In this document: piece after piece, positions 1 to 5,053 of the stretch
Numbering within the stretch: position 1 is the stretch's first letter
Layout of the letters: each line of letters opens with the position of its first letter
Source: Oscillospiraceae bacterium
GTDB lineage: Bacteria > Bacillota > Clostridia > Oscillospirales > Oscillospiraceae
Assembly: GCA_017458025.1 (NCBI GenBank)
Contig: JAFTGG010000064.1
Span: 1 to 5,667 of the forward strand
DNA length: 5,667 nucleotides
Direction of reading: 5' to 3'
Position numbers and translations under genes: made by a program
Notes under the pieces: model-generated
What the model was told of the DNA's origin: nothing
The model's input: the letters and a program-made list of their open reading frames with translations, nothing else
Database searches by the model: none

Positions 1-387
1 GATGGCGCTGTGCTTGCGGTCGTAGGTCACCTTGCTCGGACGGATACCGTAGCCTGTTTCGAGATAGTAAGTGCCGAGGCGGTGCGTAGGCGTCTCCTCG
101 GGCGTGCTCAAAATAACGGGCGTGCAGTGCACGTCGTTGCTGCGCAGCATGCGCACGGCGCTCTTGCCGAGGGAGTTGTTCGGCACAACGGTGAAGAATG
201 TGCTGTCCACGCCGAGGTTCGCCAGCGCCAGCGCGATGTTCGCCTCGCTGCCGCCGTAGCTCGCCTCGAAGTTCGTCGCGACGCGGATCTTGCCGTAATC
301 GGGCGGGGTCAGGCGGAGCATGATCTCGCCAAACGTGATGAATTTCTGCCCGACTTCGCCCCGAAGCAGCGGATTGGCGTGTTCCAT
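1..387 (-). CDS. PfkB-family sugar kinase, second kdgK-like paralogue (N-terminal 129 residues, cut by window edge)
   Basis: This is the first part of a ribokinase/PfkB carbohydrate kinase, most like 2-keto-3-deoxygluconate kinases. Its ATG at 387-385 opens 129 codons that run uninterrupted to base 1; the C-terminal half with the catalytic Asp is outside the window. The seen residues include ITFGEIMLRL (17-26), the sugar-side signature YGGSEANIALALANLG (44-59), and RLGTYYLETG followed by TYDRKHSAI (103-112, 121-129). These align with the neighbouring kinase without large gaps; by hand about 46 of 113 positions match, so the two are old paralogues rather than a recent duplication. The start lies one base after the upstream TGA (TGA-C-ATG) with no clear Shine-Dalgarno, which suggests translational coupling. 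No in-frame ATG or GTG was found in the codons just upstream. About 16 residues precede the usual family start. KDG is the likely substrate from context, but a related keto-sugar acid or hexose is possible. Confidence 0.88.
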   Translation of the reverse strand, partial: MEHANPLLRGEVGQKFITFGEIMLRLTPPDYGKIRVATNFEASYGGSEANIALALANLGVDSTFFTVVPNNSLGKSAVRMLRSNDVHCTPVILSTPEETPTHRLGTYYLETGYGIRPSKVTYDRKHSAI

Positions 388-388
388 G

Positions 389-1417
389 TCAGCGCTGGAT
401 GCGGCCGGAGCCGTCGCCGCCGGCGAGCTTTTCCACCTCGGCGAGCGTGACCATGTTGTAGTCGCCCTCGATGGAGTGCTTGAGCGCGGACGCCGCCACG
501 GCGAACTCCACCGCCTCCTGCGTGCTCTTGCCGGAGAGCAGCGAATAGATCAGGCCGCCGCCGAAGCTGTCGCCGCCGCCGACGCGGTCGATGATGCGCA
601 GCTCATACTTTTTAGAGAAGCAGTATTCGCCGCTCTTGACGTCGTAGAGCATCGCGCTCCAGCCGTTGTCGCTGGCGGAGTGGGACTCGCGCAGCGTGAT
701 GGCGACCTTCTCGAAGCCGAACTTGTCGGCGAGCTGCTTGGCGACGCTCTTGTAGCCCTCGCGGTTGATCTCGCCGGCGTAGATGTCGGTGGCCTCCGCC
801 TCGATGCCAAACACGTCCTTCGCGTCCTCCTCGTTGGAGATGCACACGTCGACGTACCGGCAGAGGTCGGTCATCGCCGCGCGCGCCTGCTCGCGGGTCC
901 ACAGCTTGCCACGGTAGTTGAGATCGCAGGAAATCTTGACGCCCTTGGTCTTCGCCGCCTTGCAGGCTTCCTTGCAGATCTCGACCACGTTGGGGCCAAG
1001 CGCGGGGGTGATGCCGGTGAAGTGGAACCAATCCACGCCCTCGAAGATCTTGTCCCAATCGAAGTCTGCGGTGGTGGCTTCCTGAATGGCGCTGTGCGCG
1101 CGGTCGTAGATGCAGACGCTGCCGCGCTGCGACGCGCCCTTCTCGTTGTAATAGATGCCCACGCGGTCGCCGCCGCGCACGATCAGGCTGGTATCCACGC
1201 CGTAGCGGCGCAGGCTGTTCACCGCGCACTGTCCGATGGCGTGAGCGGGAAGCTTCGTGACATAGGCGGCGTCCATACCGTAGTTCGCGAGGGACACGGC
1301 GACGTTCGCCTCGCCGCCGCCGAAGGTAAATTCGAGGTGGTCGGCCTGCACGAAGCGCTCATAGTTGTAGGGCTGAAGGCGAACCATGATCTCGCCGAAG
1401 GTTACGATTTTAGGCAT
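389..1417 (-). CDS. kdgK: 2-dehydro-3-deoxygluconokinase (KDG kinase), PfkB family
   Basis: A cytoplasmic sugar kinase expected to phosphorylate 2-keto-3-deoxygluconate with ATP to KDPG, the substrate of the aldolase encoded just upstream. The protein has 342 residues, slightly longer than many KdgKs. It begins MPKIVTFGEIMVRL, has the PfkB N-terminal signature GGGEANVAVSLANYG (33-47), the KDG-kinase-like stretch CDLNYRGKLW (164-173), SNEED (194-198), and the C-terminal signature DRVGGGDSFGGG (277-288), in which D283 is the predicted catalytic base and the GGG forms the anion hole. The start at 1417 is chosen because an AAGGAG lies 9 nt upstream and the family normally begins here; an in-frame GTG at 1453 would add 12 unrelated residues and has no such site. 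A 141-nt gap separates it from eda, and the next kinase begins one base after its TGA. KDG specificity is inferred from family and pathway context. Confidence 0.92.
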   Translation of the reverse strand: MPKIVTFGEIMVRLQPYNYERFVQADHLEFTFGGGEANVAVSLANYGMDAAYVTKLPAHAIGQCAVNSLRRYGVDTSLIVRGGDRVGIYYNEKGASQRGSVCIYDRAHSAIQEATTADFDWDKIFEGVDWFHFTGITPALGPNVVEICKEACKAAKTKGVKISCDLNYRGKLWTREQARAAMTDLCRYVDVCISNEEDAKDVFGIEAEATDIYAGEINREGYKSVAKQLADKFGFEKVAITLRESHSASDNGWSAMLYDVKSGEYCFSKKYELRIIDRVGGGDSFGGGLIYSLLSGKSTQEAVEFAVAASALKHSIEGDYNMVTLAEVEKLAGGDGSGRIQR

Positions 1418-1426
1418 AGCAAAACT

Positions 1427-1432
1427 CTCCTT
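1427..1432 (-). promoter_or_regulatory. Shine-Dalgarno site of kdgK
   Basis: On the minus strand this reads AAGGAG, 9 nt before the ATG at 1417. It decides the kdgK start in favour of 1417 over the in-frame GTG at 1453, which lies inside the inverted repeat. Confidence 0.8.
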
Positions 1433-1446
1433 AAACGTATTATTTT

Positions 1447-1510
1447 GCGACACAGGCGCGCACAGCAGTCCTTCAAATCAGCACGTCCTTCCGACGCGCC
1501 GTTGTGTCGC
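1447..1510 (-). repeat. Large imperfect inverted repeat (possible RNA stem-loop) in the eda-kdgK spacer
   Basis: The plus-strand arms are GCGACACA plus GGCGCG (1447-1460) and CGCGCC plus TGTGTCGC (1495-1500 and 1503-1510). They are fully complementary apart from a two-base bulge at 1501-1502, giving 14 base pairs around a 34-nt loop. The kdgK ribosome binding site starts only 15 nt after the stem on the transcript. No U-tract follows on the minus strand, so it is not a standard intrinsic terminator. A long stem just before a ribosome site could affect mRNA processing, stability or translation, or the arms could be a DNA-binding site; the role is unknown. Confidence 0.6.
1463..1491. repeat. 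Short direct repeat inside the loop of the inverted repeat
   Basis: CAGCAGTCCTTC at 1463-1474 recurs as CAGCACGTCCTTC at 1479-1491, identical except for one inserted base, with start points 16 nt apart. On the transcript each copy carries GAAGGAC. It may be chance or part of a binding site; no known regulator motif was recognised. Confidence 0.45.
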
Positions 1511-1526
1511 CGGCTTTTGAGCTATT

Positions 1527-1544
1527 TCGCGGCGTAAGCCGCGA
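1527..1544 (-). other. Small perfect hairpin just after the eda stop codon
   Basis: TCGCGGC (1527-1533) and GCCGCGA (1538-1544) form a perfect 7-bp stem with a 4-nt loop (TTAC on the transcript). It begins 14 nt past the eda TAA. The bases that follow on the minus strand are AATAGCTC, not a U-run, so termination would be weak at best. It could protect the 3' end of a processed eda mRNA. Confidence 0.5.
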
Positions 1545-1558
1545 TCGCTTGATTCAGT

Positions 1559-2518
1559 TTACTGAACCAAGTGAATGGCAAATCCCGCGAAGTCGCCCTT
1601 GATGTACGCGAACTTTGCCGCGCCCTTGTCGTTGTAGGTGACGCTCTCGGGGTCAAATTCGACGCCCTGACGGCCGAGGTGGTACATCGCGCGCTCGACG
1701 CTGTTGGTCTTGATGCCGATGTGGCCCTTGGCGCCGGGGCCGCCGTGGCTCATGTACTCGACCGCGTCGCCGGCGAACCAGCTCTTGCTGGTCTCGCGCG
1801 GCGCGAAGCCGAACATGGCGGACACCAGCCGCGCCAGCTTCTCCGCCTCCGCCGGATCGCCGCAGTTGACGCCGACGTGGGCCAGACGGAAGCCGAGCAT
1901 CGTCTTGACCGCCTCCTTGCAGATGGCGGTGATCTCGTCCCACTTCTCGCCCTCGATAAGCTCCTTCTTGACCATCCAGGTGCCGCCGCAGGCGACGATC
2001 TGGTCGAAGGAGAGGTAGTCCATCAGGTTCTTGGTGTTGACGCCGCCGGTAGGCATCCACTTGAGGCTGCGGTACGGGCCCGCGAGGGATTTGAGCTTCT
2101 TGACGCCGCCGTTGTCCTCCGCGGGGAAGAACTTGACGACCTCAAGGCCCATCGCCATCGCCTGCTCCATCTCGCCGCCGGTGGCGGTGCCGGGGAGCAT
2201 CAGCGCGCCCTTGGAGAGGCCGTACTTGACCATCTCGGGGTTGAAGCCTGGGCTGACGATGAACTTGCTGCCCGCCGCCAGCGCGCGGTCGAGCTGGTCG
2301 GGCGTCAGCACGGTGCCCGCGCCGACGAGCATCTCGGGGACCTCGGCGGCGATCGCCTTCATCGCGTCCTCGGCCGCGGCGGTGCGGAACGTGACCTCCG
2401 CCGCGGGCAGGCCGCCAGCGACCAGCGCCTTCGCCAGCGGCACGGCCTTTTTCGCGTCGTCGATGGCGATGACCGGCACGATGCCGATCTTGGAAATGGT
2501 TTGCAGTACTTCGTTCAT
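1559..2518 (-). CDS. eda: KDPG/KHG aldolase with a fused C-terminal VOC (glyoxalase-like) domain
   Basis: Class I aldolase that splits 2-keto-3-deoxy-6-phosphogluconate into pyruvate and glyceraldehyde 3-phosphate, the last step of this pathway. Residues 1 to about 208 match E. coli Eda along their length: IVPVI (13-17), EVTFRT with E41 as the likely catalytic Glu, VGAGTVL (65-71), SPGF (89-92), VKFFPAE with K129 as the Schiff-base lysine, and PTGGV (156-160). E. coli Eda stops at this point, whereas this protein continues for about 111 residues (209-319). The tail reads like a vicinal-oxygen-chelate domain: LAHVGVN opens strand 1, GHIGIKT opens the second module, and FAIHLVQ closes it. Candidate metal ligands are H214, E254, H266 and H316. 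The ATG at 2518 is supported by an AGGAGG 9 nt upstream; an in-frame GTG at 2686 would read back into the esterase gene. The aldolase role is secure; the tail's function is unknown. Confidence 0.93.
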   Translation of the reverse strand: MNEVLQTISKIGIVPVIAIDDAKKAVPLAKALVAGGLPAAEVTFRTAAAEDAMKAIAAEVPEMLVGAGTVLTPDQLDRALAAGSKFIVSPGFNPEMVKYGLSKGALMLPGTATGGEMEQAMAMGLEVVKFFPAEDNGGVKKLKSLAGPYRSLKWMPTGGVNTKNLMDYLSFDQIVACGGTWMVKKELIEGEKWDEITAICKEAVKTMLGFRLAHVGVNCGDPAEAEKLARLVSAMFGFAPRETSKSWFAGDAVEYMSHGGPGAKGHIGIKTNSVERAMYHLGRQGVEFDPESVTYNDKGAAKFAYIKGDFAGFAIHLVQ

Positions 2519-2527
2519 GATGAAATA

Positions 2528-2533
2528 CCTCCT
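2528..2533 (-). promoter_or_regulatory. Shine-Dalgarno site of eda, overlapping the esterase stop codon
   Basis: A perfect AGGAGG on the minus strand, 9 nt before the eda ATG. Its first two bases fall within the upstream gene's TAG (2534-2532), so ribosomes finishing the esterase stop on the eda ribosome site. It fixes the eda start at 2518. Confidence 0.85.
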
Positions 2534-3311
2534 ATGGCATAAATTGAAATCTTTGATTGAGCCAATTCTTGCACAGATCGATCCACGCCGCGACGGCGGG
2601 ATACGGCGTTTCGACCTCCCTGTCGCACATCGAGATCCCGTGCGCGCCGCCCGCGAACAGGTGGCACTCATACGGCACGCCGGCACGCTGCATCGCGGCG
2701 GTCAGCAGCAGCGTGTTCTCCACCGGCACGCTCTCGTCTCCGACGCAGTGCCAGACGAACGTCGGCGGCATCTGCGCCGTTATATGGTTTTCAAGCGACA
2801 GCTTGTCCTTGAGCTCCGCGTCGCCGCCGGTGACGTTGTCCGCCGACTCGCGGTGGGCAAACTCGCCCATCGTGACGACGGGATAACACAGCGCCAGCGC
2901 GTCGGGACGGCAGCTTTCGCCGAGCGAAAGCTCCGCGTCGTCCCACAGCGCGCCGAGGCTCGCGGCGAGGTGCCCGCCCGCCGAAAAGCCCAGCACGGCG
3001 ACATGCTCCGGCTCGATGCGCCATTCCGCGGCGCGGGCGCGTATGATACGCACGGTTTCTGCAAGCTCGCGCAGCGGGCGATAGCCCGACGCGCGTTCCC
3101 CCGTGGAGTATTCGAGCAGAAACGTCTGATACCCCATCGCGGCGAACGCGAGCGCCACGGGGTCCTTCTCCCGCGGCGAGAGCCAGCGGTAGCAGCCTCC
3201 GGCGCAAATGACGATAGCGGGCCGCGTCTTATGCGCGACGAGCCGGTCATGGTCGTCGTGAAGGTAACCTATGACCGGCGCGTCGAGTGATGAAAAAGAA
3301 ACAATTTGCAT
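2532..3311 (-). CDS. alpha/beta-hydrolase esterase, acetyl-esterase (COG0657/BD-FAE-like) type
   Basis: A 259-residue serine hydrolase with no signal peptide or membrane segment, so probably cytoplasmic. The fold signatures run in order: the oxyanion-loop region IVICAGGCYRWLSPRE (33-48), the nucleophile elbow GFSAGGH with S110, GDESVP with acid D192, and GGAHGIS with H224, giving a complete Ser-Asp-His triad. The family includes acetyl-xylan and other carbohydrate esterases. Within an unsaturated-uronate operon the likely job is removing acetyl or similar groups from imported pectic or other oligosaccharides, but the substrate cannot be read from sequence. In many relatives the oxyanion loop is PGGGY; here it is AGGCY, with Cys for the third Gly. 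Its ATG directly abuts the kduD TAA with no spacer and no clear Shine-Dalgarno, so it probably relies on translational coupling. Its stop overlaps the eda ribosome site. Confidence 0.87.
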   Translation of the reverse strand: MQIVSFSSLDAPVIGYLHDDHDRLVAHKTRPAIVICAGGCYRWLSPREKDPVALAFAAMGYQTFLLEYSTGERASGYRPLRELAETVRIIRARAAEWRIEPEHVAVLGFSAGGHLAASLGALWDDAELSLGESCRPDALALCYPVVTMGEFAHRESADNVTGGDAELKDKLSLENHITAQMPPTFVWHCVGDESVPVENTLLLTAAMQRAGVPYECHLFAGGAHGISMCDREVETPYPAVAAWIDLCKNWLNQRFQFMP

Positions 3312-4112
3312 TTACGGCTGCTTGCCGATGTAGGCAAGGATGCCGCCGTCCACATAGAGAATGTGGCCGTTGACAAAGTCGGAGGCGTCGGAGGCGAGGA
3401 ACACCGCGGGGCCCATCAGATCCTCCGGCGTGCCCCAGCGCGCCGCCGGCGTCTTGGCGACGATAAACTGGTCGAACGGATGACGGCTGCCGTCCGGCTG
3501 GCGCTCGCGCAGCGGCGCGGTCTGCGGCGTCGCGATATAGCCCGGGCCGATGCCGTTGCACTGGATGTTCGCCTCGCCGTACTCGGAGCAGATGTTGCGG
3601 GTCAGCATCTTGAGGCCGCCCTTCGCCGCCGCGTAGGCGGAGACCGTCTCGCGGCCCAGCTCGCTCATCATGGAGCAGATGTTGATGATCTTGCCGTGGC
3701 CCTTCTCGATCATGCCGGGGATGACCGCTTTCGCGCAGATGAACGGGCCGACGAGGTCAATGTCCACGACCTGACGGAAGTCCTCGGCGCTCATCTCGGT
3801 CATCGGAACGCGCTTGATGATGCCCGCGTTGTTGACGAGGATATCCACGCCGCCGAGGTCCGCCTTGATCTTGGCGACCAGCTCGACGACCTGATCCTCC
3901 TTGGTCACGTCGGCGATGTAGCCGTGCGCCTCGACGCCCTTTGCCTTGTAATCGGCGAGCGCCTTGTCCAGATTGTCCTGATTACGGCAGTTGAACACGA
4001 TCTTCGCGCCCGCGCCCGCCAGCGCCTCCGCGATGGCGAAGCCGATGCCGTAGGCGGCGCCGGTGACGAGGGCGACCTTGCCCTCGAGGGAAAAGCTCTT
4101 CATAATATCCAT
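3312..4112 (-). CDS. kduD: 2-dehydro-3-deoxy-D-gluconate 5-dehydrogenase (gluconate 5-dehydrogenase-like SDR)
   Basis: A 266-residue classical short-chain dehydrogenase. Next to kduI its expected role is NAD(P)H-dependent reduction of 3-deoxy-D-glycero-2,5-hexodiulosonate to KDG. Visible motifs are the cofactor loop TGAAYGIG (17-24), DV (68-69), NNAG (94-97), and catalytic S147, Y160 and K164 (YAAAK). The position that is Asn in many SDR tetrads is D119 in DIDLVGPF. The C-terminal half (ICSMMSELGRETVSAY, GPGYIATPQTAPLRE, the ending VDGGILAYIGKQP) is strikingly like the streptococcal enzyme named gluconate 5-dehydrogenase, whose relatives act on the 2,5-diketo intermediate in glycosaminoglycan breakdown. 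Context favours the KduD reaction; activity on gluconate or 5-ketogluconate remains possible. The ATG at 4112 has AAGAGG 7 nt upstream (4125-4120), which overlaps the kduI stop; a second ATG at 4103 is less well placed. Confidence 0.9.
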   Translation of the reverse strand: MDIMKSFSLEGKVALVTGAAYGIGFAIAEALAGAGAKIVFNCRNQDNLDKALADYKAKGVEAHGYIADVTKEDQVVELVAKIKADLGGVDILVNNAGIIKRVPMTEMSAEDFRQVVDIDLVGPFICAKAVIPGMIEKGHGKIINICSMMSELGRETVSAYAAAKGGLKMLTRNICSEYGEANIQCNGIGPGYIATPQTAPLRERQPDGSRHPFDQFIVAKTPAARWGTPEDLMGPAVFLASDASDFVNGHILYVDGGILAYIGKQP

Positions 4113-4123
4113 ATTGTTACCTC

Positions 4124-4966
4124 TTATCTCAGCTGATTGGTCGGAATGACGTCCATATCGTCAAACTCCTGATTCTCGCCGCCCATAGCCCAAATGAACG
4201 TGTAATTGCTCGTGCCCGCGCCGGCGTGGATCGACCACGACGGGGAGATGACCGCCTGCTCGTTCGTCATGACGAGGTGGCGCGTCTCCTGCCCCTGGCC
4301 CATCATGTGGAACACGACCTGATCCTCGGGCACCTCAAAGTACATATAGACCTCCATGCGGCGCTCATGCGTGTGCGCGGGCATGGTGTTCCACACGCTG
4401 CCGGATTCCAGCACGGTCATGCCCATAGACAACTGGCAGGTCGGGAGCACGTCGGGGTGAATGAATTGGTTGATGACGCGCTTGTTGGAGGTCGCCGCAT
4501 CGCCGCAGGGCTTTTTCGCCGCGTCCGCAATCTTCAGGAGCTTCGTCTCGTAGCTGCGGTGCGCCGGCGCGGAGACCATGTAAAACTTCGCGGGCTTCGC
4601 CGCGTCGCCGCTCGAAAACCTGACGTCCTTCGCGCCCATCGTGATGTACAGGCAGTCCTTGTAGCCGAGCTCATACGCCGTGCCGTCGACGGTGATCTTA
4701 CCGGCGCCGCCGATGTTGAAAATGCCGATCTCGCGGCGCTCCAAGAAGTAGCGCGTGCCGAAGTTCGCCCACACGTCGATCCCCTTGTCGATGGAGACGG
4801 CCTCCTTGACCGGCATGCAGCCGAGCGTGACCATGCGGTCGACGTGGCTGTAGACCGCGACGACCTCGTCGGGGCGGTACAGGTTTTCGATCAGAAACTC
4901 GTTCCGAAGCTCCTCGGTGGTGTAGTGTTTTACGTCCTTGGGGTTTGCAGCGTAGCGGATATCCAT
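4124..4966 (-). CDS. kduI: 5-dehydro-4-deoxy-D-glucuronate isomerase
   Basis: A cupin-fold, metal-dependent isomerase of 280 residues (E. coli KduI has 278). It converts 5-dehydro-4-deoxy-D-glucuronate, the open form of the unsaturated uronate released by lyases and unsaturated glycosyl hydrolases, into 3-deoxy-D-glycero-2,5-hexodiulosonate for KduD. The hallmark PAHTHERRMEVYMYFE (196-211) is intact. H198, H200 and E205, with H247 in SPSWSIHAG, occupy the positions of the E. coli zinc ligands H196, H198, E203 and H245, all shifted by two. The N-terminal part (RYAANP, LGCMPV, FGTRYFLERREIGIFNIGG) also fits the family over its full length. The start is supported by AGGAGG 6 nt upstream (4978-4973). 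It is the first gene after a predicted promoter and operator, and kduD follows 11 nt after it, so it probably leads the operon. Confidence 0.96.
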   Translation of the reverse strand: MDIRYAANPKDVKHYTTEELRNEFLIENLYRPDEVVAVYSHVDRMVTLGCMPVKEAVSIDKGIDVWANFGTRYFLERREIGIFNIGGAGKITVDGTAYELGYKDCLYITMGAKDVRFSSGDAAKPAKFYMVSAPAHRSYETKLLKIADAAKKPCGDAATSNKRVINQFIHPDVLPTCQLSMGMTVLESGSVWNTMPAHTHERRMEVYMYFEVPEDQVVFHMMGQGQETRHLVMTNEQAVISPSWSIHAGAGTSNYTFIWAMGGENQEFDDMDVIPTNQLR

Positions 4967-4999
4967 GTGTTGCCTCCTAATGACTCCATTTGCAATATT

Positions 5000-5027
5000 A
5001 TCATATCACTTTCGGGCCGCCCCTCAA
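5000..5027 (-). promoter_or_regulatory. Predicted sigma-A promoter of the kduI operon
   Basis: On the minus strand there is a -35 TTGAGG (5027-5022), a 16-nt spacer, and a -10 TATGAT (5005-5000) preceded by TGA, which makes an extended -10 (TGATATGAT). An A/T-rich run (AAAAATATTT, 5040-5031) lies just upstream of the -35 like an UP element. Transcription would begin near 4993, giving a leader of about 27 nt before kduI. The surrounding DNA is otherwise GC-rich, so the A/T-rich elements stand out. Confidence 0.65.
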
Positions 5028-5030
5028 GTG
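5007..5030. promoter_or_regulatory. Imperfect palindrome over the -35 and spacer, candidate operator
   Basis: A 24-base inverted repeat: CACTT (5007-5011) pairs with AAGTG (5026-5030) and GGG (5014-5016) with CCC (5021-5023). They are separated by symmetric two-base mismatches and a four-base centre. It covers the predicted -35 and most of the spacer, where a repressor would block RNA polymerase. As RNA it would form a short stem not followed by a U-tract on the minus strand, so a terminator for the upstream ABC gene is less likely. The regulator is unknown; LacI, GntR or IclR-type proteins commonly control such operons. Confidence 0.5.
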
Positions 5031-5053
5031 AAATATTTTTGGTTTCCTGTCAT

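Noticed and set aside
1418..1453. Extended kdgK start at the GTG at 1453
   Set aside because: The extra 12 residues are not family-like, the GTG sits inside the inverted repeat, and the AAGGAG serves the ATG at 1417.
1433..1510. Internal promoter for kdgK in the spacer
   Set aside because: AAAATAATAC resembles a -10, but no acceptable -35 lies 16-18 nt upstream; TTGAAG is too far away.
320..1537. Long plus-strand open frame of 405 codons opposite kdgK
   Set aside because: It is antisense to a well-supported kinase, is rich in Ala/Val/Asp/His-type shadow composition typical of GC-rich complements, shows no family motif and has no ribosome site.
1541..1548. GCGATCGC palindrome
   Set aside because: An 8-base palindrome is expected by chance in GC-rich DNA and it is a single copy here; it overlaps the hairpin and no role can be supported.
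2519..2686. Extended eda start at the GTG at 2686
   Set aside because: It would add 56 residues read out of frame through the esterase gene; the ATG at 2518 has a perfect AGGAGG and matches the family N-terminus.
1571..3290. Plus-strand open frames opposite eda and the esterase (1571-2542, 2031-3290 and shorter ones)
   Set aside because: They lie antisense to genes with intact catalytic motifs and show low-complexity shadow composition; none resembles a known protein.
3306..4136. Plus-strand 276-codon frame opposite kduD
   Set aside because: It mirrors the kduD gene almost exactly and has no recognisable domain; it is a by-product of GC-rich codon use.
5007..5030. Intrinsic terminator for the ABC ATPase
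   Set aside because: The stem is interrupted by mismatches and no U-tract follows on the minus strand; the overlap with -35 and -10 elements fits an operator better.
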